From Euphorbia lathyris (lineage: Eukaryota; Streptophyta; Magnoliopsida; Malpighiales; Euphorbiaceae), in NCBI RefSeq assembly GCF_963576675.1, contig NC_088919.1, forward strand, positions 62,764,578 to 62,828,577: a stretch of 64,000 nt of DNA, read 5' to 3'. The position numbers were made by a program, and so were the translations under genes. This document shows, one piece after another, positions 1 to 11,155 of the stretch. The notes under the pieces were generated by a model. The model was not told where the DNA came from, did not search any database, and saw only the letters and a list, made by a program, of their open reading frames with translations. Each line of letters starts with the position of its first letter. Within the stretch, counting starts at the first letter, position 1.

Positions 1-329
1 TATTTAATTTTTTTTTTTATTATAATTAATTTTTTAACATTATTGTATGGTTGTTGGTGGATTGTATTTATTAGTTATATATATGTTTACTTAATTACGT
101 TCTCTACTTATTTGTATGGTATATCTTAAGAATTTGATGAATTATATTATGTATGGACGTAAAGTTTTTCTTAATGATATTATTTGTTGAAACGTGGTTT
201 GCATATTTTTAAGAAAATGTATTTTTAAATAGTATAATACATATTTTAATTGTATTTATATAATAATTTTTTTATTAATAAATAAAAAAATACAAAAGTA
301 CAATTTAATTAATTTCTAGTATTAACAAT

Positions 330-790
330 GTTTTTAGACCCAGATCGGACTATTCGGTTGGACAGGTCAAGCCAGAACTAGATCTCTGATCTGGATCTTC
401 ATGGTTTTATGAATTTTCAATGATCCGATTTGAATCGGGAACCTTTTATTTTTATTTTCAAAATATTGTTAAAAGAATAAAAAATAAAATCTAAAATAAC
501 TAAAATCTAAAAACTTGAAGAGGAATTTATGTAAATTGCTAACTTTAAATAAATTGTTTTTTTAATTAAATGATGGATTGGAACTTGAATGATGATGTAT
601 ATGATATTATTTATATTTTTAATGTTTATTTGTTTATAATTATAATTATATATATAATTTATAAAAATAATTTTAAATTAATTATATAATTTTTTTATTT
701 TTTTATTACGTCATTCGGTCCGATCAATCCAAATCATCTAGTTGAACCAAGTCATCCACGATCCAACTTGATATCCGGTCCAATACCAAC
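330..790. repeat. Degenerate CCGG-rich repeat, possible old copy of the 17203-18054 family
   Basis: Both edges carry short motifs rich in cggtc/gaccgg-like strings (cggactattcggttggac near 345 and atatccggtcc near 771) around an AT-rich centre. The layout resembles the terminal-inverted-repeat element at 17203-18054, but the match is loose and no target duplication was found. The first 330 bases hold only AT-rich sequence without a recognisable feature. Confidence 0.25.
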
Positions 791-830
791 AACAATCTAA
801 TTAATGTTCGACTTGTCTTCTATTAATCTT

Positions 831-1013
831 AGGGCTCATTTGGTTATCTGATGTTTGTTGTTGCTATTTACCATTTACTGTTACGGTTTACTGTTTGCTA
901 TTGGAAAAAACTACTTTTCATGATTAAAATGTAAACATGAATTCCTAAGGCGGAAATGGAATAAACAAACACCCTTAGTGCGAAACGTTTCTTACAACAT
1001 TTAACCAAATAAC
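831..1013. mobile_element. MITE-like element (GGGCTCATTTGGTT ends)
   Basis: The left end reads gggctcatttggtt and the right end reads aaccaaataacc, so the ends are inverted relative to each other. The interior has the string gtttgttgttg...tgttacggttt, which is shared with the element at 3395-3625. No transposase is encoded. I infer a non-autonomous DNA element, probably hAT- or Harbinger-like. Confidence 0.5.
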
Positions 1014-1389
1014 CTGAATCCTTGGTGACCCAAATGGTCAACCACTAAGTGAAGCTTTGAAGTGGTCCTACAAGATCTACTAACCTCCCACTTCACCACC
1101 CCCCCTAAAAAAAAGGGAATCTGGTAATAATCCACTTACACCTAGCCAATACCTCCTAAAAAATGTCATTATCTAATAAAAAGAACCCAATAAAAAGTTT
1201 GTGCTAATACACTGTAAATGTATTAATCAAATAGTATCCGACAACAAGCGGTTCTAAAAGATCATGATAACAATAATCATCTGAATCCTACATCGAAAAT
1301 AAAAATGAAATGATTAAACTATATTAAAAAAGGTCTCACTAGTCACTTAGAAACTCTATAAAAACTATGTATAGAGTTTTTTTTTCCAA

Positions 1390-1597
1390 AAGGGTAAAGT
1401 ACATAAATATCTCTAACATGTCATTCAATAGCAATTTACCCTTAACATTTAAAACAGTGAAATTTTTCTACTGACTTTGTAGCATTGATAAATTTAATCA
1501 ATTTGAAAAATAATTCATTAATTGTGTCATCTCAGTTATGAATCTTGTCATCTACAATACATACATACGTCATTTTATCAATTATCAATAACAGATC

Positions 1598-1645
<48 letters not shown>

Positions 1646-1990
1646 GGAAAATAATTGAAAAAAATAAAAAAAAAATAATGTGTTATGTACGAGTTGGACT
1701 AGAAAAATCCAAATATTTTATCGAATTAAAAAAAATATTGATCTCCAACTCTATTATAAAATTTTAAAAACGTAAAAAAAAAAATTAAAGAACTAATATG
1801 CAACTGATACAGATTATGGGAACAAAATATTTGTGTTTTTTTTAATGATGTCTAAAATTGATCCGATTTGTCAATACTAGACATAAAATTGATATTGATT
1901 GTCAATGTTAGAAGTAAAATTGATAATTTTACACGTTTAGTGATAAAATTGATCTTGACTGTCAACATCCGATATATAAAAATATCAATT
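1390..1990. mobile_element. MITE-like inverted-repeat element, same family as 24655-25110
   Basis: The block starts with agggtaaagtacataaatat and carries the lines gttatgaatcttgtcatcta and agtgataaaattgatcttga. The same ordered strings, diverged, recur at 24655-25110. The interior holds a long AT microsatellite. There is no real gene: the ORF over the microsatellite is a run of Tyr-Ile. Confidence 0.45.
1602..1642. repeat. (AT)n microsatellite
   Basis: About twenty uninterrupted AT dinucleotides lie inside the MITE-like block. Such tracts are usually length-polymorphic. Confidence 0.95.
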
Positions 1991-2034
1991 GTGCATTATA
2001 TAGATGCGTTTTAAAAATGTTGAAATCCACCTTA

Positions 2035-2175
2035 TTAATAAGCTTCAATCATTCTATCTCCATTTCAGATATGGAATCCAATTTATTCTTACCCTCTTTA
2101 TTATCCCTTAAGACCACTATTTGCTCAGATTTTCTATCCCGACGTCACCCACTCCCGACCGAGTCGTTAATAAGA
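2035..2175. repeat. Fragment of the LTR of the TRIM found at 15781-16375
   Basis: The ordered strings ttattaataagcttcaatca, atcccttaag, tttgctcaga and cccgacgtcacccac match the TRIM LTRs at about 15930-16060 and 16240-16370. No second LTR or primer-binding site is seen here, so this is a solo or partial LTR. Confidence 0.6.
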
Positions 2176-2412
2176 TTGTAACAGTAAACACTACAGTAAA
2201 TCATGTTTTTACCATGGCAATTACAATAATGGTACTAATAATGATTTACACTTAGCAACTGACTTATAATTTATTAATTTATGTTTGACTCCTCACAATA
2301 AAAAAGGAATATGATTTCTCCATCATCACTCCTAAATCTTTCCACACCAGCTAAAGTAAAAAAAAAAAAAAACATATGGGACCCAAAGACCATTCTCATA
2401 ACCCATCTTTTT

Positions 2413-2735
2413 CAAAGGTAAATTACACCCAAGACCACAAAACTTTACTCATTTTTACGGTATAAAAATAACAGTCCCTTAACTTTACTCGTTCGAATAT
2501 TATATCTACTAAAATTTCATTAACGTCTCAAAATAGAAGATTCTAAAAATTAATAATACTCTAAACAACTTTAATTCTTCAAAATTTTCGTTTTGAGGTG
2601 ATTTAGATATTGTTTAGTGAGTAGAGAAAAAGTGAATGTTTGTAAACAGAGAAAACTTCAGAAATTGTGATTTTGGAAAATAAAAAATCATGACCCTAAA
2701 CAACTTTAAATCTTAGATGGAATGTTGTAAAAAAC
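2413..2735. repeat. Dispersed repeat related to 14820-15130 and 61369-61868
   Basis: The core has the ordered strings gatttagatattgtttagtg, agtgaatgtttgtaaacaga and ttgtgattttggaaaataaa. Similar strings in the same order occur in the two other blocks, of which the third is clearly bounded by inverted ends. Boundaries here are uncertain. From about 2735 to 3395 I see only AT-rich sequence. Confidence 0.4.
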
Positions 2736-3394
2736 GATAAGCCCTAGTTGAACGGATATGGGTCTCGGAAACTAATTAGGGATTAGTCAGAGATTAATTG
2801 GATTTGTATTTTTATATTTTTGTTATATATAAATGAAATTAAATTATGTAAAAATATCTAAAAATAATACTATAAGGTGATTTAATACAATAAAACATAT
2901 ATATTTCTAACTTATATTTAAAAACGTGCCAAAAAAAATATTTTAGTAACAATATTATCGAGAGATAATCTACTTTTATTATGGACAAGTTCAAGGAGCT
3001 GGTGATGTATTAGGTTTAATATAATTAACTGAAAACTATGAAATTGTGTCCATAAAGTCTTCAATCATATCGTAAAAACAAGTAGAATATTCAATTAAAT
3101 AAAAAAATCCGAATATAATAAACATAATTCACCAAAAGTCATGGGACAATGTTCAAAAGTGAATCATAATAAAGCAAAAAATTAAAGTAATAATAATAAT
3201 AAATTGTTTTGATCGCCGCCCATGTGGCCCCTAGGTGGCTTCCAGGCGGCTTAAGGTGTTTGGGCATGAAAAATCGGAACGGATTCTCGATTTTGAACCC
3301 CTAGGCAACATTACTCTTGAATTTGAACCCCTAGGTCGTTACTGTCATTTTGGAGCGTGAATTGAATTTTAGTAGCCATAAATGTTAAGAAATG

Positions 3395-3625
3395 TGGGCC
3401 CATTTGTTTTAGTACTGTTTGTTGTTGTTGTTTACTGTTTCCTGTTACGGTTTGCTGTTTGTTTTTTGAAAATGCTGCAGTAGAGATTCTCTGCTTTTAT
3501 AAAAAGCTATTTTTCAGCTACAAAAGACAAGCAGTAGGTGTCTAATTAAACACCTAAAACTCTCTTTTTCAAAGTGAAAAGATAAACAAGAAGTCAAAAA
3601 GTAGCAACCAAACACCCCCATAAAG
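3395..3625. mobile_element. MITE in the upstream region of the PADRE gene
   Basis: The left end (gggcccatttgttttagtac) and right end (gcaaccaaacaccccc) are inverted relative to each other. The interior resembles the element at 831-1013. It ends less than 100 bases from the TATA box of the following gene and so could contribute to its promoter. That regulatory effect is inference. Confidence 0.5.
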
Positions 3626-3709
3626 TTTGAATGACTTTTATATGACGTTTTGAAGTTCATACCGTGAAAAGTTCAGTAGCTATGGGCGTAATTTACCCAT
3701 CTTTCAAAC

Positions 3710-3717
3710 TATAAATA
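3710..3717 (+). promoter_or_regulatory. TATA box of the PADRE gene
   Basis: The string TATAAATA lies 73-80 bases upstream of the ATG at 3790. That spacing would give a short 5' UTR of roughly 45-50 bases. The leader between them is rich in C and A and lacks ATG, as is common in plant leaders. Confidence 0.65.
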
Positions 3718-3789
3718 CATCACATCTCTCCCAACACCATCCAACAAAAACCAAATCAACCAAACTCCAAAAAACAAACTCTTTTTCAA

Positions 3790-4278
3790 ATGGGAAATTG
3801 TCTAGTTCATCAACAAAATCAAATCAAAATCATGAAACCAGATGGGAAAATCCTTGAATACAAAACACCAACAATAGTTCATCAAGTTCTCTCTGATTTT
3901 CCAACTTATGCAGTTTCAGATTCATCATTTCCCCCTTTCCATTATCTCCTTCCACATACTCAATTGATTCCTGGTAATTTTTACTATCTTATCCCTCTTC
4001 CTCTTTCATCCCCAAAATCTAAGAAGAAAGTCAGATTTTCAATTCCAGAACAAGAAAATAAACAAGAAACACAAGAAGAAGAAGTAGTAAGAATCAAGGT
4101 GATTATCAGTAAGCAAGAATTGCAAGAAATATTGTTGCAGAATGGAGGATTAATCTCAGTCAATCATATGGTCTCTAAGCTTCAACAAGTAGTACAGAAA
4201 ATTGATTCATCTGATGATGGTAAAAATTGGAAGCCCGTGTTAGAAAGTATACCCGAATTAGGCGAAATTCGGGTATAA
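3790..4278 (+). CDS. PADRE (DUF4228) domain protein, 162 aa
   Basis: The protein starts MGNCLVHQQNQIKIMKPDGK. MGNC is an N-myristoylation signal with a possible palmitoylated Cys, so membrane attachment is likely. The pattern KIMKPDGKILEYKTP, followed by a HQVLSDFP-like helix, then HYLLPHTQLIPGNFYYLIPL and a C-terminal block near IIISKQELQEILLQNGG, is the usual order of PADRE/DUF4228 proteins, which often respond to pathogens or abiotic stress. Length fits the family (about 150-200 aa) and no intron is needed. The start is chosen by the MGNC motif and the TATA box 73 bases upstream. The last 16 codons and the 3' flank are repeated downstream (4222-5940), so the present C-terminus lies inside a duplicated unit. 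The molecular activity of the family is unknown. Confidence 0.85.
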   Translation: MGNCLVHQQNQIKIMKPDGKILEYKTPTIVHQVLSDFPTYAVSDSSFPPFHYLLPHTQLIPGNFYYLIPLPLSSPKSKKKVRFSIPEQENKQETQEEEVVRIKVIISKQELQEILLQNGGLISVNHMVSKLQQVVQKIDSSDDGKNWKPVLESIPELGEIRV

Positions 4279-4476
4279 TCCCGGTCTATTGGATCTTATC
4301 AATGAAAATGTGGCAATTTCTAGGTATGGATTTTGTTTTTCATTGGTCGGATGTATTAGGACAGGTGATTCGGTACTCTTTGTTAGAAGTTTTAACATAC
4401 AAAAGGTATGGTGTATTACCAGAAAGATACTGTAACATGTACAAATTAGCTTGTTATATGCTAAAAAAGCGTAATT

Positions 4477-4790
4477 TTACCGCAAGAAAAATGGTAATTA
4501 GCAACCAAAAATATGGATGCAAATCGGTCTCTAAACGGTTTTGTAACCAGATTTGTATATTTAGTGACCAAAATGAATCGGTTGGTAAGTGACTTTTGCT
4601 AAATCTTTGAGACCAGATTTAGCTCTAGATAGCAAAAATATCATTTCATAGCATCATCAAGAGTAGAGGCGGTTTAAACTGTATTTAGAAAAGTGTCATT
4701 ATAAAAAAAATCTTATCCTAACATCTGAGATTAAGAATACTTTTGCGACGGATATAAAAACCGTCGGTAGAAAGTATAGAGACAATTAAA
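4477..4790 (+). mobile_element. Truncated CACTA element, copy 1
   Basis: This copy starts with a decayed form of the CACTA terminus (accgcaagaaaa) and continues with the same sub-terminal sequence as copy 3, including gcaaccaaaaatatgg and agcatcatcaagagtagagg. It reaches an internal accgtcggta motif near 4763 but has no right terminus, and is followed directly by unit 2 of the duplicated gene tail. Confidence 0.6.
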
Positions 4791-5101
4791 ATCATCGATT
4801 AAGTGTAAAAATTGGAAGCCCGTGTTAGAAAGTATACCCGAAGAAGGAGAAATTCGGCTATAATCCCGGTTTATTGGATCTTATCAATGAAAATATCGCA
4901 ATTTCTACACCAATTGTTTCTAGGAAATGAAGTGGTATAGATTTCGTTTTTTTATTGGTTAGGTCCACCACACCAGGTGATTTAGTAATCTTGTTAGTAT
5001 ATTACCAGAAAGATACTTCAACCTGTACAATTTAGCTAGTACCAAATATGCTTAGCAATTATATGTTTTGTCTTGTTTTTTAATAGTAAGAAATGTAATT
5101 T

Positions 5102-5337
5102 TACGGCAAGAAAAACGGTAATTAGCAACCAAAAATATGGTCTCAAAAATGGTTTTGCAACCGAAATTGTATATTTAGTGACCAAAAAGGTCGGTTGGTA
5201 ATTTACATTGTAAATCTTTGAGACAAGATTTAGCTCTCTGCAGAAAAAATATCATTTCATAGCATCATCAATAGTAGAGGCGGTTTAAACAGCATTTAGA
5301 AAGGTGTCCTTCTAGAAAAACTTTACGCTGACATCTA
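5102..5337 (+). mobile_element. Truncated CACTA element, copy 2
   Basis: It begins tacggcaagaaaaacggtaa and follows copy 3 up to ctgacatct, where it breaks off and the third duplicated gene tail begins. The right terminus is missing. Confidence 0.6.
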
Positions 5338-5563
5338 AGGAAATGAAGTGGTATGTATTTTGTTTTCATTGGTCGGGTCTATTACACCAGGTGATTCGGT
5401 ACTCTTTGTTAGAAGTTGAGTAATTTTCCTTTTGTAGTTTTAACATACAAAAGGTATAGTGTATTACCTGAAAGATACTTCAACCTGTACAATTTAGAAT
5501 CTATCAAATATGGTTAGCAATTATATGTTTTATCTTTTTTTTTAATAGTAAGAAATGTAATTT

Positions 5564-5940
5564 TACTACAAGAAAAACGGTAATTAGCAACAAAAAACAT
5601 GGTTGCAAAAGCGGTCTCTAAAATGATTTTGCAACCAGATTTGTATATTTAGCGACCAAAATGAATCGGTTGGTAATTGACTTTGCTAACTCTTTGAGAC
5701 CATATAGCAAAAATATCATTTCATAGAATCATCAATAGTGAAGGTGGTTAAAACCGTATTTAGAAAAGCGTTCCTATAAAAAAACCTTACTCCGACGTCT
5801 CAGAAAAACGTTAATAATGTAGTAATAGTGGCAATTACAGCACTTATACGACGATTGTTAAAACCGTCGGTATTATAGAGTCAGTTAAAACTGTCGCTAC
5901 AGTAAAAAATCCGTCGCTATAGACCTTTTTCTTTGTAGTG
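5564..5940 (+). mobile_element. Small non-autonomous CACTA element, copy 3
   Basis: The left end is tactacaagaaaaacgg and the right end is the inverse of cactacaaagaaaaaggtct. This fits the En/Spm terminus CACTACAAGAAAA with a first-base change on the left. Sub-terminal motifs of the type ccgtcggta and ccgtcgctat are repeated in both orientations, as expected for CACTA transposase-binding regions. Flanking trinucleotides are ttt and tta, a near match to a 3-bp target duplication. No coding capacity. Confidence 0.75.
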
Positions 5941-6660
5941 TTAATGCATGTGGTTTTAGTTGGATTGCCTTTTTACGAAGGCAAAATGCATCCAGGGCGG
6001 AGAAGGGACCTGACACGCGCTAGAATCACCCTTATCAGGGTGGTTTCGGCCCCATTGTCCTAAAAGATTAGGGTTGGGGGTTTAAGATAGTGTGAAAAAA
6101 AATCATATATCAAGGTGAAAAATTGGCCCGGCTCAACAATTCTGTATTCATCACTAAATGCATCTTAATGCCCTACAACTTTCATTTTTTTCAGTTTATT
6201 TTATTGGATTACATTGTACTCCTGATCACCGATTTTCGATCATAATTGGCCCGCCACTAACCATTTCGTCCTAATTGTGGTTCATATTTTCTTAAAAGCG
6301 CGTTATCAAGATTTTAAGTTGTTGACTTTGATTATCTTTTGACATATAGCTTAAAAAATAACTAATCAAGTAATTTTTATGGATTTAATTTTTGATATTA
6401 ATTTGCTCGTACAATATCGTTGTGATTGTGCTCTACATTCTGTCAAATGGAATCCAAATCAATGTTTTTCATGTTTATGGCGGAATGTGGAACACAATCG
6501 CAATGAAATTGGCTAATTAATAATCAAGAGCTTAATGTGATAAAATTAGGTGATTAGAGACTTTTGTATAAAACAGTTAAAAGTTTAGAAACTTCAAAAT
6601 GTGTTTTGCTATACCAAAACTAGAAAAAGTAGACGAAAAGTAGGGTGGAAAATAAAGATA
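5941..6660. other. Gene-free stretch without a recognised feature
   Basis: No convincing ORF, RNA gene or bounded repeat was seen. The sequence has ordinary plant intergenic composition. Confidence 0.4.
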
Positions 6661-6857
6661 AAAAGTTATAAAGATTATTTATATAGCGCCTCACGGTTGA
6701 GACTCACTAAGGGATAAGTGTACCCCGTCGTTATTAAGTAATAAAATCTGGACAAGTCCAGGTATCGAATCCACAGGATTTATTCTTGCAAGTACCGATC
6801 TACTCGGTCTCAGGTGTTATCTAGGCTTTGGGGAGTCTGAATTGGTTTTTGATTAAG

Positions 6858-6916
6858 TTAACCTACTCCTAATTAAGTTATTCTACTCCTAGCTAAGTTA
6901 TTCTACTCCTAAGTGA
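6858..6916 (+). repeat. Short tandem repeat, about 18-bp unit
   Basis: Three consecutive imperfect copies of a unit like taagttattctactccta, with one or two differences per copy. Confidence 0.7.
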
Positions 6917-7421
6917 TCCTTTACTAATGTAATTGCCCGAAGGGACATGGGGTGATACGATAATAATGAAAATATATTATTTAGATAACTGATTTAAAAC
7001 CTAATCTAAGTCACTTGTGTCCGAGGCGATTAACCCTACCTATCCTTCTGAGGTACCTAGTTCGTGATTCCCTTGTAAGGCCGAAACTAGCTCTAAGGCT
7101 CAGCAATTTGGGCTTAATCATCTATAGGGTCGCCAATCTTATAGGCACTGACTAGGTCAGATTCAGCTCGCAATATGTGCCAACTTAATATTTGGATTAT
7201 CGAATGAGTTAAACCAATCAGATAAAGCGTAAGACAAAGATACAAGCAATAAATCAATTGAAGAAAACAAAACTATAATATTATTAAAAATGGAAAGTAT
7301 TGTCACGAAGATACAATGAGCCTAGGATTCATAACATGTATCAGAGGCTAGACAGAATATAAAAGAGAAGAAACATCCATTTCAAGGAACCTGTCTACCA
7401 ATGCAGGTGTCTTTCTAGGAA

Positions 7422-7510
7422 GGATGGAGCTCGAACAATCCTCGATGAATGGAGCTTCGAAGGTTCTTCAATGGAGGTTGAAGGAGATGGAGGAGGTGGA
7501 GAGGATTCTT
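7422..7510 (+). repeat. Direct repeat, first copy (purine-rich)
   Basis: About 90 bases starting aggatggagctcgaacaatc and ending gtggagaggattctt. They match 11050-11139 with a few substitutions. The homology stops exactly where the LTR-like sequence at 7511 starts, which supports an insertion there. Confidence 0.8.
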
Positions 7511-8765
7511 TGTAACATCCCTAAACCCTAACATATACATCTTCCCACATTCATATATGTTTTCATGATTGAATACATACCTTTTAGATTCATCTCATTG
7601 TCCTTAGAAGTTTTGTATTCATAATGTGATTACCGTGCGATTAGGAGGTGATTAGTGTGTCGTTAAGGTGTAACGATTGGTTAATTGAGTGAGGACTTAA
7701 ATGAATGAATGAACATGTCCTTAATTGATTAAATTAGACTTGTGGAGGGCTGGAAATGAGTTTTGTGAACAAGCACCTCACTTAAGCATGATGTCACCCA
7801 AGATTGAGACAAAATGCACCTCTTCATTTCAAATGGATGTACACAACTCATTCTTTATGCTTTCCAGCCACAATTTCGCCCAAAGCTTCAGCAAACTTTC
7901 CCTTTTCATACCCTAACATCCTCCAAAGAAAACTCTTCCAATTTCTTCCATTTTCAAGCCAAACAAGTTAAGTTAGGAAGCATACTAGGTGATAGACACA
8001 ACTTGAAGGTTAGTATGTTGTTTTAGCTTGTTTTCTATGAGTTTGAGATTATGAGATACCTAGGTATGATGATAGGAGTTGTTGTGGATGACTTATTATT
8101 GAGTTTGTTGAGTTTTGGTGTTGTTTGAAGTGGTTATAGGCTGTCCAAATGAAAGATATGTATCAAGTGTCCTAAACAGAAATCTAGGGTACTGCTTTCC
8201 GTCATTTTGGAGCATGTTTTTCATATTGATATTGTTCGAATTTGAAGATACATAAAGAATAAACTATGTTCCTATATGTGTTATGAAACCCTCTGTAAAA
8301 TATGGGACTTTAATTCCATATATAGAGGAATAAAACCTAGATGGATCATGACTGCCTCGAAATTGAATGTCATGTGAGGCAGCCATGTTGATGTAGCATT
8401 TTGAGGATCTTAGAGTCCGAATTGGAGAAAGTTTCTTTATACAAAAGTGTTCCTAACTACTTGAAGTATATGTCTGTAAAAGGATTTGGCAATTCATTGT
8501 GCTTAGTGTGAGCTAGGTTGAGTGCATTATGGTAGATGCAAAGCTGGGTAGTCTGTTTCTTGGCTGGAAACAGGACAGAATCATTTTTCATGCCATATAT
8601 TGTGCAGAAGTGATATTAATGTGAATTTTGGATATGTTCTACCCATATATGTCTAGTTTCAGTAGGTTCAAGAATCAGGAAATTTGGATTCATATAGAGA
8701 AAGTTATGACAGAATGTGTGCAAGTAGGTCATGTGATGATCAAGATGAAGGTTAGGGTTTTTACA
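7511..8765. mobile_element. Candidate solo LTR (TGTAACATCCC...TTACA)
   Basis: The left end tgtaacatccctaaacccta and the right end gttagggtttttaca form an inverted pair of the TG...CA type. TGTAACATCCC is a common start of plant gypsy LTRs. The left edge coincides with the point where the direct repeat 7422-7510 loses similarity to its second copy. Flanking 5-mers (ttctt and attaa) do not match, so no target duplication supports it. Two overlapping short ORFs at 7725-8026 look accidental. Confidence 0.45.
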
Positions 8766-8924
8766 ATTAATGAAGGATATTTTACAAATTGAAACTAAGA
8801 GTTCTATTTATAGTTGCGGTTCGGGCCCTCGTTCTGACCTAATTCGTTTCCTTTTGCAGGTGGAAAGACGTGGGGTCAATCGTGGCATCGTGGGGCCGGG
8901 AATTAGTTAAAAGACTGATTCCCG

Positions 8925-9055
8925 CAGGTCAGCTCGCCGAGCTGGGTGAGCCAGCTTGCCCGAGCAGGCCTCTGAAGGCCAGCTCGGCCGAGATGGCTAC
9001 TTCCAGCTCACCGCACTGGCAGTGCCAGCTCGCCGAATTGGCCTAAAAAGGCCAG
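8925..9055. repeat. GC-rich cluster of short palindromes
   Basis: Several copies of strings such as cagctcgccgagctgg, cagctcggccgag and cagctcgccgaattgg occur within 130 bases. Each can form a small hairpin. It lies inside the retroelement-derived block. Overlapping ORFs on both strands (8956-9252) follow from the high GC content. Confidence 0.6.
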
Positions 9056-11049
9056 TTTTCGATGAGCGACATGCCCAGACGCCCTGCGTGACTATCGGGT
9101 GTTCCCGCGACGCGATTTTCGCCGGGACTCGTTCCTGTTTTGACCTGCACATGCACGCAAACTCCAAACGACATTAGTTCAGAGGCTAAATTGACCCACC
9201 AATCGCTTGTTTTGAGTAAACACTCTGTTTGGTGCGACTTTTGGCAGATCAATTAGCCATAAAAGATAATCGAAAGTTAACATACATGCTAGTTTGGCCA
9301 TATTTGCCTAAAAATGATCAGAAAACGAGCCTAAACCACAAAAGTAAATAAAACATATACAAATTCTAACTAACACACAAATGCATATAAATGCGAGAAT
9401 TGCTCGCTTATTAGCAAAAAGTAAACTAAAAACTGTCCTAAAACCGTACCCAAAGATAGGAGTTTTTGACCCCTATCAAACCTCCTCGCACTTAAAACTT
9501 TACTTGTCCCCAAGTAAACTAAAAAACTAAACCTGCAATCACAAGCAAGCTAGAAAACCTCCTGGTTTGACTAGGTGCTTGACACAATTTCGAGCATCTG
9601 TAATTACATGCATTCGGAAGTACAAAGTAGAGACACGATATCCAAAAGCCGCATTTCAATTATCACAGGTCATATTCTTAAGAAAAGGATACATGTTCAA
9701 TTAAACGAGCTTAAGGGGATAGCTAAGTAAAACACCTCACCATGGGTAGTTCACTCAATTCACACAATTTTAGTGGCTAAAGTGTTTATTCTCGGCTTAT
9801 GTTCTTGCTTAGGATTACGTTAACTTTGCACGTTCATCCAAGTTCCTCTACTATGCTACATCACTCCGATGATATCAAAAACAGCCTCGAATTGGGGTTG
9901 TAATGTGGTTAGAAAAGGGTTAAAGGTACAACAATAGGTTAAGAGTTCTAGCGCTAGAAAAACAAAGTTTAGAATGACTTTAGCAAATATGAAGTGATTG
10001 AGCTTTTTATTTCTTTATTTTTTTCTGAGACGTTATGATTTTAAAAACTGGGGAATAAAGTTCTCCCCTTTTTGTTTGTCTCTTTTCTTTTTCTTTTTAT
10101 TAGTGATGCTCATTCGCCTCTTAGCCTTTTGGCTTGCTACTATAATGCCATAAACAAAGAGAAAGCGCTAGAAGAAAACAAAGACTCGATGTGAGCTTTG
10201 CAAAAACTCGGGTTAGATAACAAACTAAGTGATAGTTTGTAAAAATTGGGTTAGAACGAAAGAAAAACTACAAGCTACAAAATACAGGTTCAAAGGGGCT
10301 TCCTAGAGTAGATGAAAAAGAGAAAATAAGGTAAAGAAAAGGTCGGTTCTAATAAGGCTTATTCATTGTTTACCATCTCAAATCATTGCATGAAGGTTCA
10401 ACTCAGTATTAGGTGCAAAATCTATAATCTTCCACAAGTCAAAGCATTCACACAAAAATGTCAAGAAAAATAGCTTTTTGATGTTCGCTCTTAGGCTCAA
10501 ATTCAACTTACAATTCTTTGGGTTTCAATTTTGTGTTTATTAGTTCTCCCCAAGCTCGGGTTCAATATCACATGCCTTCAATCCTTAAGTTATCTACCTA
10601 AGTACTGATTTTAGCATTTCTTCAAAAGTAGGGTCTAAATGCAATCTTTAGCTCATGCGCTTACAGATACAAGGATTGAGTCCTACACTTAAACTAGTTG
10701 TAATGCAATTTTAGATTCAGTTCTCAGTCCCTAGAAACAAATAACGAAGTTTAGCTTCGAAGGAAGTTTTCGGTTTTAGGTCCTAAATATGCAAAAACAT
10801 AAATAAAGCATAAATAAAACCCAAAAACGCTAAACTAAACTAGACACGACGCAACAAAAATTTGAAAATTTAATACAATTTTTTTTATAAGTTTCTCTAC
10901 CCTCCTCCTCACACTTAAATCATGCAATAAGTTCCAACATTGCAATTCAAACAATAAAGCTCATGTGTAAAGAGTTAGGATGGAGAAGACAACTCAATGA
11001 TTACCTTGCAATTGCCAAAAACTTGATGATTGACGTCTTCCTAGGACTT

Positions 11050-11139
11050 AAGGATGGAGCTCGAACAATCTTCGATGAATAGAGTTTCGGAGGTTCTTCA
11101 ATGGAGGTTGAAGGAGATGGAGGAGGTGGAGAGGATTCT
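11050..11139 (+). repeat. Direct repeat, second copy (purine-rich)
   Basis: Counterpart of 7422-7510, with the same cctaggactt/ctaggaagg-type lead-in and the same end gtggagaggattctt. It then continues into caatatccatcc, whereas the first copy continues into the LTR-like sequence. Confidence 0.8.
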
Positions 11140-11155
11140 TCAATATCCATCCTTA

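Larger units (their letters stand above)
4222..5940 (+). repeat. Three tandem units of PADRE gene tail plus CACTA copy
   Basis: Unit 1 (about 4222-4790), unit 2 (about 4808-5337) and unit 3 (about 5338-5940) each contain a stretch matching the end and 3' flank of the PADRE gene, followed by a CACTA-type element. Units 1 and 2 both begin with the coding string aattggaagcccgtgttaga, which encodes the last codons of the gene. Unit 2 keeps an in-frame stop. Unit 3 begins later, at gaaatgaagtggtatg, which unit 2 has at about 4925. All three contain the strings aggtgatt or similar, tttgttagaag or similar, and gtattacc-gaaagatact. The direct repeats are diverged by substitutions and small gaps. Confidence 0.85.
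6660..11150. mobile_element. Retroelement-derived non-coding block (large, decayed)
   Basis: Long non-coding sequence, less AT-rich than its surroundings. It contains strings I recall from internal regions and LTRs of plant gypsy-type elements: tccaggtatcgaatccacag near 6751, cccctatcaaacctcctcgc near 9469 and cctcctcctcacacttaaat near 10902. No gag or pol ORF survives. I infer a decayed LARD-like or gypsy-derived element. The exact lineage and ends are unknown. A separate LTR-like insertion (7511-8765) lies inside it. Confidence 0.45.

Noticed and set aside
1522..1767. 81-codon ORF
   Set aside because: Dominated by Tyr-Ile from an AT microsatellite.
7520..7535. Telomere-like ccctaaaccctaac
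   Set aside because: Only about two repeat units, inside an LTR-like end. Not an interstitial telomere array.
8956..9252. Overlapping ORFs on both strands
   Set aside because: They arise from the GC-rich palindrome cluster in a retroelement block and show no protein similarity.
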